Below are positions 25,234 through 33,730 of a DNA stretch of 64,000 nucleotides, in pieces (the first letter of the stretch is position 1; the number at the start of each line of letters is the position of its first letter). The notes under the pieces are model-generated. The model ran no database searches, was not told the DNA's origin, and saw only the letters and a list, made by a program, of their open reading frames with translations. This stretch comes from DASUPK01 sp963743575 (lineage in GTDB: Bacteria; Actinomycetota; Thermoleophilia; Solirubrobacterales; 70-9): the NCBI GenBank assembly GCA_963743575.1, contig CAVUQC010000002.1, positions 398,845 to 462,844 of the forward strand, written 5' to 3'. Made by a program: the position numbers and the translations under genes.

Positions 25234-26301
25234 CTAGAACAGGCTCGCCATGCCCTCCGGGACCGGAAGGCCAAGGTGCTCGTACGCCCTCTCCGTCAGG
25301 ACCCGTCCTCGGGGCGTGCGCTTCACCAATCCCTGCTGCAGGAGATAGGGCTCGAAGACGTCCTCGACCGTGTCCGCCTCCTCCCCGATCGCAACGGCGA
25401 GCGTCGAGAGGCCGACGGGGCCGCCGCCGAACTTGGTGGCGATCAGGTCGAGGAGCTGGCGGTCGTGGCGATCGAGCCCGGCGCGGTCGACCTCGAGCAT
25501 CTCGAGCGCCTCCGACGCGATCTCGGCGTCGATCCCGCCCCGATCCTTGACCTCCGCGAAGTCGCGCACCCGCCGCAAGAGGCGGTTGGCTACGCGGGGC
25601 GTGCCTCGTGCACGGCTCGCGATCTCCTCCGCCCCCTCCTCCGTCACCTCGATGCGAAGGATTCCCGCGGAGCGCATCACGATCTGACGAAGGTCGGCGG
25701 CGTCGTAGTGCTCCAGGCGGTGGCAGACGCCGAAGCGGTCGCGCAGCGGTGTCGTCAGCAGCCCGGTCCGGGTCGTCGCGCCGATCAGCGTGAACGGCGG
25801 CAGATCGAGGGTGACCGTTCGCGCACCCGCTCCCTGGCCGAGGACGACCGGCAGGCGCCGATCCTCCATCGCCGGATACAGAGTCTCCTCGATGGCGCGG
25901 CCGAGCCGGTGGATCTCGTCGATGAAGAAGACGCTGCCCGGCTCGAGCGAGGTGAGGAACGCAGCGATGTCCGCCTTGCGCTCCAGGGCCGGCCCGGCCG
26001 TCTGCACCATCGGCACGTTGAGCTCCGCGGCGATTATGTGGGCCAAGGAGGTCTTGCCGAGCCCGGGCGGCCCCGCGAGCAGGACGTGGTCGAGCGCCTC
26101 CTCCCGCCGGCGGGCGGCCTCGATGAAGATCCCGAGCTGCTCGGTGACCTGGACCTGGTTGACGAAGTCCTCGAGCTTCGGCGGGCGCAGCGAGCGGTCG
26201 AAGTCGTCGTCCTGACCCACCGCGCGGGCGTCGTGGATGACAACCTCCGCATCGTCGTCCTCGATTCCCGGGGTGCGGATCCCCTTGCCGGGCTTCATCA
26301 A
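25234..26301 (-). CDS. ruvB: Holliday junction branch migration DNA helicase RuvB
   Basis: A protein of 355 residues, standard length. It has Walker A GPPGLGKT (77-84), Walker B FFIDEIHRLG, sensor 1 LIGATTRTGLLT, the Arg finger in LRDRFG, and the C-terminal winged helix (YLLQQGLVKRTPRGRVLTERAYEHLG). RuvB hexamers drive branch migration together with RuvA. Third gene of ruvCAB; 40 bases separate it from ruvA. Confidence 0.98.
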   Translation of the reverse strand: MMKPGKGIRTPGIEDDDAEVVIHDARAVGQDDDFDRSLRPPKLEDFVNQVQVTEQLGIFIEAARRREEALDHVLLAGPPGLGKTSLAHIIAAELNVPMVQTAGPALERKADIAAFLTSLEPGSVFFIDEIHRLGRAIEETLYPAMEDRRLPVVLGQGAGARTVTLDLPPFTLIGATTRTGLLTTPLRDRFGVCHRLEHYDAADLRQIVMRSAGILRIEVTEEGAEEIASRARGTPRVANRLLRRVRDFAEVKDRGGIDAEIASEALEMLEVDRAGLDRHDRQLLDLIATKFGGGPVGLSTLAVAIGEEADTVEDVFEPYLLQQGLVKRTPRGRVLTERAYEHLGLPVPEGMASLF

Positions 26302-26341
26302 CGCTCCGCCTCCTCAGCTTCGCTTCCGGGGGCTACGCGAA

Positions 26342-26941
26342 TCACGCGGCCTTCGCCCCCGCTGCGCTCCGCAGCGCGGCCTGCACGATCTCCTCGGCGG
26401 TCTCCCCCTCAGCGGCGGAGAGCAGCTTCGCCGCCTCGGCGGGTGTATAGCCGAGGTTGAGCAGGCCCTCGCGCGCCAGCGAGCGCGGATCCTCGTCGCC
26501 GGCGGCAAGCGCGACGCTGTCGGCGTCACCCTCGATCTCCCCCGCGACCTTCTCTCGCAGCTCGACGATGATCCGCTCGGCCGTCCGCTTTCCGACGCCG
26601 GGGACGGCCTGGAAGCGCTTCGCGTCGCCGGCGGCGATCGCACGCAGAAGCTCCCGGACGGTCCCACCGGAGAGCACGGCCATCGCGACCTTCGGCCCGA
26701 CCCCGCCCACGGAGATCAGATGAAGGAAGAGATCGCGCTCCTCCTCGCTCGCGAAGCCGTAGAGGCTGAGCGAGTCCTCCCTCGCGACGAGATGGGCATG
26801 GAGCGCGGCGTGCTTGCCCAGGGCGGGCACCGCCTTGAGCGTCTCGGAGGAGACGGCGAGGCGATAGCCGACGCCGCTCGCGTCGATCACGACATAGTCG
26901 GGACGGCGCACCAGAACCTCTCCGCTGACGGAGGCGATCAT
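26342..26941 (-). CDS. ruvA: Holliday junction branch migration protein RuvA
   Basis: A protein of 199 residues. It has an N-terminal OB fold (MIASVSGEV...YVVIDASGVGY), two helix-hairpin-helix motifs (LISVGGVGPKVAMAVLS and FQAVPGVGKRTAERIIVEL) and a C-terminal UBA-like domain (LARLGLLNLGY-type, here REGLLNLGYTPAEAAKLL) that contacts RuvB. It lies 33 bases downstream of ruvC. Confidence 0.98.
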   Translation of the reverse strand: MIASVSGEVLVRRPDYVVIDASGVGYRLAVSSETLKAVPALGKHAALHAHLVAREDSLSLYGFASEEERDLFLHLISVGGVGPKVAMAVLSGGTVRELLRAIAAGDAKRFQAVPGVGKRTAERIIVELREKVAGEIEGDADSVALAAGDEDPRSLAREGLLNLGYTPAEAAKLLSAAEGETAEEIVQAALRSAAGAKAA

Positions 26942-26974
26942 TCCTTCTGATTCTGCGGGCCCGACCGGATGCCT

Positions 26975-27526
26975 TCAGCCCGCGAGCCGCTGGCGACCCG
27001 TGAGCGTGGGCGTCGTGCCCACCCGCGGGCGCCCGAGCTGCGAGACGGCGTTGCGCGCCCCGGCCGTCCCCGCATGGCAGATCGCCACGGCGAACGCGTC
27101 CGCCGCATGATCGGGCGAGGGCGGCTCGGGCAGTCCGAGCAGGCTCGCCACCATCTTCTGCACCTGGCCCTTGTCGGCCGAGCCGGAGCCGCAGACGGCC
27201 TTCTTCACCGCCTGCGGGGTGTAGTCGAAGCAGGGCAGATCGTGTTTGGCGGCAGCCAGCATCGCGACCCCACGGGCCTCGCCGACGCTCAGGGCCGACG
27301 CCACGTTCTTGCCGAAGAAGAGGTCCTCGAGAGCCATCGCCTTGGGCTCGTGCCAGCGGATCAACTCCCCCAGTGACTCGTGCAGCCGGCCCAGGCGCTG
27401 CTCGACCGGCATCTGGGAGTCCGTCTCGATCACGCCCCCGTCGAGCGCGACCATCCGCTCACCGGACGTGCGAACCACGCCGAATCCGGTGTTGGCGGTA
27501 CCCGGATCGATACCGATGACGATCAC
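26975..27526 (-). CDS. ruvC: Crossover junction endodeoxyribonuclease RuvC
   Basis: A protein of 183 residues of the RNase H-like fold. The catalytic acidic residues are visible in VIGIDPGTANTGFG (Asp7), ALEDLFFGKN (Glu) and DHAADAFAVAICH (the two C-terminal Asp). It resolves Holliday junctions. First gene of ruvCAB. Immediately upstream is the terminator of the preceding secreted-protein gene, so ruvC likely has its own promoter in the 70 bp before it. Confidence 0.98.
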   Translation of the reverse strand: MIVIGIDPGTANTGFGVVRTSGERMVALDGGVIETDSQMPVEQRLGRLHESLGELIRWHEPKAMALEDLFFGKNVASALSVGEARGVAMLAAAKHDLPCFDYTPQAVKKAVCGSGSADKGQVQKMVASLLGLPEPPSPDHAADAFAVAICHAGTAGARNAVSQLGRPRVGTTPTLTGRQRLAG

Positions 27527-27597
27527 GCCATTTCATTCTCACTCGCCCCCCGGATGTCCTTTAACGAGCCGGAAGACGATCCCGGCTTTCCGCAGAG

Positions 27598-27623
27598 AAA
27601 GGGCCGCCCGGAGGCGGCCCTTT
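27598..27623 (-). terminator. Strong hairpin terminator
   Basis: AAAGGGCCGCC (27598-27608) pairs perfectly with GGCGGCCCTTT (27613-27623) around CGGA, and the minus strand continues CTCTGCGG. It lies 23 bases after the stop of the secreted P-domain-like gene that reads on the minus strand. Confidence 0.85.
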
Positions 27624-27645
27624 CGAACGACTCTCGCGCCGGCGC

Positions 27646-28305
27646 CTACTTCGGCGCTGCGACGAGGTTGAAATGAATGCTCGCCAGGTTCAGGACGTGG
27701 GTCGTCTCGCTGCTGAAATTCACCACCTTGAACGACCAGGTCCCGCGCGCCGGCACTCCGTTGAAGAACGCCAGATCGACGTCCCGCGCTGTCCCCGCCC
27801 ACGGTGGGGCCAGCGTGTTGTCCGGATCGCCGTCGGGGCATCCCCCAGGCGGAGGCGACGGGTTCGGCTCGCAATAGCCGACGCTCGACTTGACCGTCTG
27901 GGTCAGCGGACCGATCGACGTGAGAGTGTCGTCCGAGAAGAAGAGGGACGGGTTGTCCAGGAAGATGGTCGTGCCATCAGGCGCCATCACCTTCAGGTCG
28001 AGGTCTGTGAGTGATCCGCCCGGATCCGACACCTGGTAGGTCGCAGTCAGCGAGTTGGGGGCGACAACCTTGCCCTTTCCCTTCTTCCCCACTGTAAAGG
28101 AGTCCGTGGCGACACCCGCGACCTGATTCGTAGCGTCGCCGGCGGGAATCGCGGTCGGTGCCGACTTCGTGAGCGTCACCGAGTGCCCGCCCTTCTTCTT
28201 CTTCTTTTTCTTCGCATCCGCCGATCCGGCGACCAGGCTGGCGGCCAGACACACAGCCAACACCAGGACGCCGAAGAGCGCGAGGCGAGATCGTCCTGCG
28301 TTCAT
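27646..28305 (-). CDS. Secreted P-domain-like protein with a poly-lysine N-terminus
   Basis: A protein of 219 residues from ATG 28305, which AGAGGTGG precedes at good distance; an ATG 18 bases further up would put that Shine-Dalgarno sequence inside the gene. The signal peptide ends AGSADA and is followed at once by seven lysines. The rest is a beta domain with SLTDLDLKVMAPDGTTIFL and RGTWSFKVVNFS, the pattern of proprotein-convertase P domains, here without any protease. Two Cys flank a Pro-rich loop. Secretion is clear; the role (surface adhesion or binding) is inferred. Confidence 0.75.
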   Translation of the reverse strand: MNAGRSRLALFGVLVLAVCLAASLVAGSADAKKKKKKKGGHSVTLTKSAPTAIPAGDATNQVAGVATDSFTVGKKGKGKVVAPNSLTATYQVSDPGGSLTDLDLKVMAPDGTTIFLDNPSLFFSDDTLTSIGPLTQTVKSSVGYCEPNPSPPPGGCPDGDPDNTLAPPWAGTARDVDLAFFNGVPARGTWSFKVVNFSSETTHVLNLASIHFNLVAAPK

Positions 28306-28408
28306 TCGAGAGCCACCTCTCATCTTCGTCCGGGTCTCCCTGTCGTCCGCCCGGCTGCGCGGACAATATGCATCGCTTCGGAACATCGCAAGCGTTAGGA
28401 TCGCCGCC

Positions 28409-29401
28409 GTGGGAAGTGGGGAGAAGCGGTTTGTTGGCAGGCGCCTGACTCTGATCGGCATCGCCGCCCTCGCGGCGGTGCTTGCCGTCGGTGCCGCCTC
28501 GCCGGCGGTCGCCAAGAAAAAGAAGAAGAAGGCCCAGCCGGCGATCACCACGAGCGCGGCAGGCCCGCTCTCGTCCGCGGGTTCGGGTTCGGCCTCGGCC
28601 AGCTGTTCAGGAAAGACCCACATCTCGGGGGGTGGCTACTCCGTCTCGCCGCATCTGAGCTTCGGCCCTCCCCCCTCGGGCCTCAACGCCGTCAGCTCGA
28701 CCTCCGTTCCCGCGGGCGCGACCGGCTGGAGTGCGAAGGCCGACGCCTTCGTCGTCACCCCCGCCTCCGGGAGCCTGACCACCTTCGCCCGCTGCGAGAG
28801 CAACTCCCTGAGCAAGATCGGGGTGGTCGTGACCGGCTCGTCGACAGTGCCGCCGGGGATCCTGGCCAATCTCGTCATCCGCTGCCCGTCCGGCACCCAC
28901 GTCGTAGGCGCCGGCTATGACGGCACCGGGCTCGCAGCCTACGGTCTCAACAATCAGAACTTCCGGATCATCGTCCTGCAATCCCGCCGTACCGCCTTGA
29001 ACGAGTGGACGATCTCCGCCTTCGAGAACAGCGTGGGGATGAACCCGCCGAGCGGAACGATCAACGTGGCGGCGATCTGCGAGCTCGACGCCAAGGGCCG
29101 CTCGATCGGCGAGGTGAGCACCTTCTCGGCATTCGGGAACGCCTCGCGGGCGACCGGAGACCCCACCTGCCCGGCGAAACAGCACGTCGTCTCCGGCGGG
29201 TACGCGCTCTCCCCGATCCCGTCGAACATGGGCTCGCCCCCGCTCGTGGGCATCGACGAGTTCGAGCCGAGCGGGAAGAGCACCTGGCACCTGGGACTGC
29301 ACACGGTCCCGACTCAGCCACAGCCTCCCGGTTCGTCGGTCGCGACCTACGCGTACTGCGCGAAGGACACGATCAAAAAGAAGAAAAAGAAGAAGAAGTA
29401 G
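28409..29401 (+). CDS. Secreted protein with three internal repeats and lysine-rich ends
   Basis: A protein of 330 residues from GTG 28409 (TAGGA 8 bases upstream). The longer open frame to 28169 would run back over the divergent gene and is rejected. The signal peptide ends ASPAVA and is followed by KKKKKK. Three units of roughly 90-100 residues each begin with Cys plus a SGGGYSVSP-like motif (CSGKTHISGGGY, CPSGTHVVGAGY, CPAKQHVVSGGY) and end with a second Cys (ARCES, AICEL, AYCAK), suggesting one disulfide per unit. The protein ends with eight lysines. No named family recognised. Confidence 0.75.
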   Translation: MGSGEKRFVGRRLTLIGIAALAAVLAVGAASPAVAKKKKKKAQPAITTSAAGPLSSAGSGSASASCSGKTHISGGGYSVSPHLSFGPPPSGLNAVSSTSVPAGATGWSAKADAFVVTPASGSLTTFARCESNSLSKIGVVVTGSSTVPPGILANLVIRCPSGTHVVGAGYDGTGLAAYGLNNQNFRIIVLQSRRTALNEWTISAFENSVGMNPPSGTINVAAICELDAKGRSIGEVSTFSAFGNASRATGDPTCPAKQHVVSGGYALSPIPSNMGSPPLVGIDEFEPSGKSTWHLGLHTVPTQPQPPGSSVATYAYCAKDTIKKKKKKKK

Positions 29402-29406
29402 CCCGC

Positions 29407-30162
29407 CTACGAGGCGGCGGCTGCCTTCTCCAGGATCTCCTCCGGCACGTCGAAGTTCGCGTGCACCGAATCGACGTCGTCGTGGTCCTCGAGCGCATCC
29501 ATCAGGCGGAGCAGGGCGGGCGCGTCGGATTCCCCCACCTCGACCGTGGTCTTTGGCTCCATCGAGAGCTCGGCTGACTGAACCTCCACGCCGGCGGACT
29601 CCAGTGCCGAGCGCACCGCTGCCAGGTCCGTGGCCGCCGTGGTGACCTTCAGCAGATCCCCGTCCTCGGTGACGTCCTCGGCGCCGGCATCGATCGCCGG
29701 CATCAGGTCGTCCTCGCCGTAGCGCTCGCCGTCCACCAGGATCACGCCGCGGTTCTCGAATTGCCAGGCGACCGAGCCCGGTTCGCCGAGGCTCCCACCG
29801 TTCCGCTCGAAGGCGTGCCTGATCTCCGAGCCGGTGCGGTTGCGGTTGTCGGTCAGCGTCTCGACCAGGATCGCCGCGCCGCCCGGGCCGTAGCCCTCAT
29901 AGGAGACGTTCTCGATCGCGGCGGCATCGGCCCCCTCGCCCGTACCGCGGTCGAGCGCCCGCTGGATATTGTCCTTGGGCATCGACGCGTCCCGCGCCCT
30001 CTGAACAGCGAGGCCAAGAGCCGGGTTCGCGTCCATGTTGCCGCCGCCGTCGCGCGCTGCGACGGTGATCGCGCGCGCCAGTTTCGTGAAGAGCTTGCCG
30101 CGCTTGGCGTCGGCGGCGCCCTTCTTGTGCTTGATCGACGACCACTTCGAGTGACCCGACAT
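29407..30162 (-). CDS. yebC: YebC/PmpR family regulatory/translation factor
   Basis: A protein of 251 residues, typical of the family: SGHSKWSSIKHKKGAADAKRGKLFTKLARAI at the start, ARDASMPKDNIQRALDRGTGE, YEGYGPGGAAILVE, and VAWQFENRGVI in the second domain. Relatives bind DNA as regulators or assist ribosomes at proline stretches. It sits upstream of ruvC in many Actinomycetota; here two secreted-protein genes separate them. It ends 6 bases from the convergent repeat protein gene. Confidence 0.95.
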   Translation of the reverse strand: MSGHSKWSSIKHKKGAADAKRGKLFTKLARAITVAARDGGGNMDANPALGLAVQRARDASMPKDNIQRALDRGTGEGADAAAIENVSYEGYGPGGAAILVETLTDNRNRTGSEIRHAFERNGGSLGEPGSVAWQFENRGVILVDGERYGEDDLMPAIDAGAEDVTEDGDLLKVTTAATDLAAVRSALESAGVEVQSAELSMEPKTTVEVGESDAPALLRLMDALEDHDDVDSVHANFDVPEEILEKAAAAS

Positions 30163-30192
30163 GGGTCGATTCTAGGCGGCCGCCGAAAACCT

Positions 30193-30220
30193 GACGGGGC
30201 GCCACCGGGGGCGCCCCGTC
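30193..30220 (-). terminator. Hairpin terminator
   Basis: GACGGGGCGCC (30193-30203) pairs with GGCGCCCCGTC (30210-30220) around a 6-base loop. On the minus strand it is followed by AGGTTTTC, 30 bases after the stop of the second P-domain-like gene and before yebC. Confidence 0.8.
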
Positions 30221-30250
30221 CTCACTCACAACCGGACCTGTGTAAGTCGC

Positions 30251-30868
30251 CTACCCCTTTGGGTTTGTCTCCTTGATCGTCAGCCGGAAGCAATCGACCG
30301 TGCCGGTGCCGTGCTGGTTGTTGTCGTCCATCACCAGCAGTGACCAGAGCGCGTTCGTTGCCTTCTTCCCGCCCAGCCCATTGAGCTGCTTGAGGTTGTC
30401 CTGAGGCGCATACGTCCCCACGAACGGTGCCTGGAGACCGGGCGTGCTGATCAGCGTCGGCGAGTTGCTGTCGAACGTCGTCAGGCCCCCCGAGCACCCG
30501 GCGAATCCATTGCCGTAGTTGTTGCCGTTGCCTCCGACATCATGGGAGAGGTTGAGCACACCTCTCGGCGTGGCGAGATAGAACTCGAGGTCCGCCGCGA
30601 ACGGATGCGTAGCCCGGACTGCGACCGTGACGTGCTTGAGCTTGCCCCTCGGATTGAGCTTGGCCACCTTGACCGGATCGCGCACGAGCTGCACAGCGGC
30701 GCCGCCGCCGTCCGGGATGTTGAGCGGCAGTCCACCGGAGGGCGCTCCGACTCCCACCTCAAACGTCTTCGTGATGACCTTCTTCCTTGCCTGCGCGGCC
30801 GGCGCCGCGAGGACGAGACCCAGCGCCAGCGCCGCGACGGCTACCAGTCCCAGCTTGCGTCCGAACAT
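30251..30868 (-). CDS. Secreted P-domain-like protein
   Basis: A protein of 205 residues from ATG 30868, with AGGAGG 6 bases upstream; the frame open further up to 31315 is antisense to the Gly-rich gene and lacks support. The signal peptide ends PAAQA, followed by RKKVITK. The beta domain has VTVAVRATHPFAADLEFYLATPRGVLNLSHDVGG and NALWSLLVMDD...GTGTVDCFRLTI, close to proprotein-convertase P domains, with one Cys pair. No catalytic domain is attached. It is related in plan to the 27646-28305 protein. Confidence 0.78.
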   Translation of the reverse strand: MFGRKLGLVAVAALALGLVLAAPAAQARKKVITKTFEVGVGAPSGGLPLNIPDGGGAAVQLVRDPVKVAKLNPRGKLKHVTVAVRATHPFAADLEFYLATPRGVLNLSHDVGGNGNNYGNGFAGCSGGLTTFDSNSPTLISTPGLQAPFVGTYAPQDNLKQLNGLGGKKATNALWSLLVMDDNNQHGTGTVDCFRLTIKETNPKG

Positions 30869-30959
30869 GGTGTCCCTCCTGTGATGAGGGCCCGATCTCC
30901 CCAGCCGAGCGCCTGCGTTGTGGTCCCCTAAACCCGGTAGGTGGGCGCAGGTTGCGGGC

Positions 30960-31991
30960 TCAGCGGCGCTTCTTGTGCTTCTTGCACTTCTTGGCAGCCG
31001 ACGCGGAGCGGTGATGCTTCTTCTTTTTCTTCTTGCACTTGGCCGGCTGCGCCGTGTACGTGATCGAGACGGACGGGACACCGGTCGTGTCGAGACCGGC
31101 GACCGTTGCGGAGGCGCCCGGACCGAAGCCCGAGGAGCCGCCGCCACCGCCGGCTCCGCCGGCCATTCCGTTAGACCCGACCGCGCCACCGCCCCCTCCG
31201 AACAAGCCGCCGCCTCCACCGCCTCCACCGCCGGCGCCAGCGAGTTGCCCGACGTTGATACCGCCAGGTCCGCCCACCCGGAAAGCCCCGATGCCGCCGT
31301 TCTGTCCGGCGACACCGCCGGTCCCGCCGAACCCCGAGCTAGTTACCGTGGCGCCACCGCCGCCCGTGGCCGAATCCGTCCCGGCGTTACCGCTGGCGCC
31401 GCCTGCGCCCGCGGCGCCACCGGCGCCGCCAGTGGTCGTGGAGCCGTTGTCACCGCCGCCGGAGCCACCGCCGCCCCCCGCGACGATCAGGCGGGGGGCA
31501 AGAGTGCTCAAATCTGCGACAAGTGATGCAGTCCGAACCTCGGACGCCCCGCCGCCCCCACTGCCGCCGAAAGCTTGATCCGAGGTGCCACCAGGTCCAC
31601 CTCCGTTGAAGCCGCCGGTGCCGCCGATGCCCGGACTCTGTGGTTCTCCGCCCTTGACCCCGGGCAGCGGTTCTGCAGCGTTGCCCCCGCCCAGTGGTTG
31701 TCCACCGCCGCCGTTGCCGCCGACCTCGATGTAAATGACCTGGCCTGGATTCACGGCGAAATCAGCTGACGCGAGCCCTCCGAAGCCTCCGAGCTCCGAT
31801 CCGCTGGTGCCGCCGCGGCCTCCGATCACGTTGGCATGAAGGCTGGTCACTCCGGGCGGGACCACGAACGTTTGCTCCGAGCCGGTGAAGCCGAAGGTGA
31901 CCGTCGAGGCAGCCTGTGCGGGACCAGCCGCGATCAGGCAGGCGAATGACGCCATGATCCCCCCGATCAGGCTCCTGGGGACGAGACGCAT
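30960..31991 (-). CDS. Secreted glycine-rich protein with basic tail
   Basis: A protein of 343 residues. The signal peptide ends AGPAQA, then a short beta segment (VTFGFTGSEQTFVVPPGVTSLHANVIGG) like the start of ALK-type glycine-rich domains. About 220 residues of Gly-rich low complexity follow, interrupted by SEVRTASLVADL and RLIVAGGGGGSGGG, then VPSVSITYTA. The last 30 residues are strongly basic with two Cys (CKKKKKKHHR, KKCKKHKKRR). Probably a cell-surface structural protein; the basic tail may bind anionic wall polymers. Function unproven. Confidence 0.8.
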   Translation of the reverse strand: MRLVPRSLIGGIMASFACLIAAGPAQAASTVTFGFTGSEQTFVVPPGVTSLHANVIGGRGGTSGSELGGFGGLASADFAVNPGQVIYIEVGGNGGGGQPLGGGNAAEPLPGVKGGEPQSPGIGGTGGFNGGGPGGTSDQAFGGSGGGGASEVRTASLVADLSTLAPRLIVAGGGGGSGGGDNGSTTTGGAGGAAGAGGASGNAGTDSATGGGGATVTSSGFGGTGGVAGQNGGIGAFRVGGPGGINVGQLAGAGGGGGGGGGLFGGGGGAVGSNGMAGGAGGGGGSSGFGPGASATVAGLDTTGVPSVSITYTAQPAKCKKKKKKHHRSASAAKKCKKHKKRR

Positions 31992-32020
31992 CGGGGTATT
32001 CCTATCAGGGAAGGGGTGAC

Positions 32021-33124
32021 TCAGACAACAAATTGGCCGTCGCGCTGGAGCGTCTCGCCGTCGACCTCGATCTGGCCGCCCTTGCGCAGGTCGCAGATCA
32101 TGTCCCAGTGGATGGCCGACTCGTTCACACCCCCGGTCTCAGGATATGAACGGCCCACGGCCAGGTGGACGGTCCCGCCGATCTTCTCGTCGAGGAGAAT
32201 CTCGCCGGTGCCGGCGGTGATGCCGTAGTTGGTGCCGATGCCGAGCTCGCCGAGGCGGCGGGCGCCGTCGTCCGTGTCGAGCATCTCGGTCAGGAACTCC
32301 TCCCCCTTCTCGGCGGTGGCGTCCACGACCTTGCCGCCCTCGAAGCGAAAGCGGACGCCTGCCACCTCCCGGCCCGCATAGCTCGCCGGCAGGTGGAAGG
32401 TGATCTCGCCCTCGGCGGAGTCCTCGACCGGGCCGGTGAAGAACTCCCCGTCGGGCATGTTGTGCTTGCCGTCGGCGGCGATGAAGGTGCGGTCCGCGAT
32501 GCCGAGCCGCAGGTCCGTGCCGTCCCCGGTCACGTGGACCTCGGAGCGGCCCTGGATCCAGTCCGACAGGCGCTTGGTCTCCTCCGACGTTCGAGTCCAG
32601 GCGCCGACGGGGTCTGCGTCGGTCGCCAGACAGGCGCCGTAATAGAAGTCCTCATATGCGGGGAGGCCCATACCCGCCTCCGACGCGTAGGCATGGGTCG
32701 GGAAGAGCGTCAGGGCCCAGCGGTAGCTGCCCTCGGCGCTGCGCTCCATCGCTCGCTTCATCAGCCCCTGGGTCGCGGCCTGACGGGTCGCCTGGCGCTC
32801 GGGCGGGACCTGCGAGAGCGCGCGGGTGTTCTGGCTCGCCATCACCGCGATCCGGACGTCGGCGTTCTCAACCGCCCATTCCGCAACGGGCGAGATCCAT
32901 TCCAGCTGCTCGTCGGAGGCGTGTTCGAAGTAGGCGGCAGATTGCCCCTCCAGCGCCATGTTCACGATCGGATTGCCGCCGGCCTCGAGCACCTCCTCGT
33001 AGACCGCCTGCAGCAGCGGCTCCGCTGCGGACTCGCCCTCGATCGTGCAGACGTCGCCCTCGGACACCTTGGTCGAGTGGCGAACGAGGATCTGCGCCAG
33101 GGCTGTGACTCGCGGGTCCCTCAT
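32021..33124 (-). CDS. M29 family aminopeptidase (thermophilic aminopeptidase, AmpS/AmpT type)
   Basis: A protein of 367 residues, standard for peptidase family M29. C-terminal metal-site motifs are visible: HNMPDGEFFTGP, GELGIGTN and HLAVGRSYPETGG followed by NESAIHWDMICD, supplying Glu, His, Tyr and Asp ligands. It removes N-terminal residues from peptides in the cytoplasm and needs two metal ions. It follows pdxT on the same strand after 12 bases, so it is probably part of the pdxST transcript. Confidence 0.94.
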   Translation of the reverse strand: MRDPRVTALAQILVRHSTKVSEGDVCTIEGESAAEPLLQAVYEEVLEAGGNPIVNMALEGQSAAYFEHASDEQLEWISPVAEWAVENADVRIAVMASQNTRALSQVPPERQATRQAATQGLMKRAMERSAEGSYRWALTLFPTHAYASEAGMGLPAYEDFYYGACLATDADPVGAWTRTSEETKRLSDWIQGRSEVHVTGDGTDLRLGIADRTFIAADGKHNMPDGEFFTGPVEDSAEGEITFHLPASYAGREVAGVRFRFEGGKVVDATAEKGEEFLTEMLDTDDGARRLGELGIGTNYGITAGTGEILLDEKIGGTVHLAVGRSYPETGGVNESAIHWDMICDLRKGGQIEVDGETLQRDGQFVV

Positions 33125-33136
33125 CGACCCGGAAAC

Positions 33137-33730
33137 CTAGCGATGCGCGCGCTCCGGGTCCCGAGCGCCCGTGCACATGGCCATGAAGGCGGCGTGCAGC
33201 CGGCTGTCCTCGGTGAGCTCGGAGTGGAAGGCGACCGCCAGGAGATTCGGGCCGCGGATCGCGACCGGATGGTCCCTGACCTCCGCCAGAACCTCCACGT
33301 CGGGGCCGTGTTCCTCGACCCACGGGGCACGGATGAAGACCGCCCGCAGCGGCTCATCGCCGAGCCCGTCCACGCGCAGGTCCTCCTCGAAGCTCTGCAG
33401 CTGCCGGCCGAACGCGTTTCGGCGGCAGAGGTAGTCGCCCAGGCCGAGGTGATCGCGATCGCCCACGATCATCCCCGCGCAGCTGCCCAACACCTGGCCG
33501 CCCTGCCGGTGAAAGAGGCGAATCGCCTCGTCGAGGCCCTCACGCGCCAGCCCCATCGAGATCGTGGTGGACTCGCCGCCGGGGATCACCAAACCGTCAA
33601 GCGCCTCGATCTGAGCGGGGATGCGCACCTCGGTGGCCTCTGCGCCGAGCGAGGCCAGCATCCTGCGATGCGCGTCGAAATCGCCCTGGATGGCGACTAC
33701 GCCGATACGAAGCGGCCATTCGCCACTCAA
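33137..33730 (-). CDS. pdxT: Pyridoxal 5'-phosphate synthase glutaminase subunit PdxT
   Basis: A protein of 197 residues of the class I glutaminase type. It has GVVAIQGDFDAHRRML, IPGGESTTISMG, the nucleophile segment GSCAGMIVG (Cys; most PdxT have GTCAGLI or GTCAGMI) and the His-Glu pair in AVAFHSELTEDSRLH. It supplies ammonia to PdxS. Its start overlaps the pdxS stop by 4 bases. Confidence 0.96.
   Translation of the reverse strand: MSGEWPLRIGVVAIQGDFDAHRRMLASLGAEATEVRIPAQIEALDGLVIPGGESTTISMGLAREGLDEAIRLFHRQGGQVLGSCAGMIVGDRDHLGLGDYLCRRNAFGRQLQSFEEDLRVDGLGDEPLRAVFIRAPWVEEHGPDVEVLAEVRDHPVAIRGPNLLAVAFHSELTEDSRLHAAFMAMCTGARDPERAHR

Noticed and set aside
31033..31578. Proline-rich protein on the plus strand
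   Set aside because: It is the antisense of the glycine-rich gene (Gly codons read as Pro on the other strand).
27646..31991. Horizontally acquired island of secreted genes
   Set aside because: Base composition and codon use look like the surroundings, there are no integrase or repeat borders, and similar proteins occur at 6166, 13634 and 62951.
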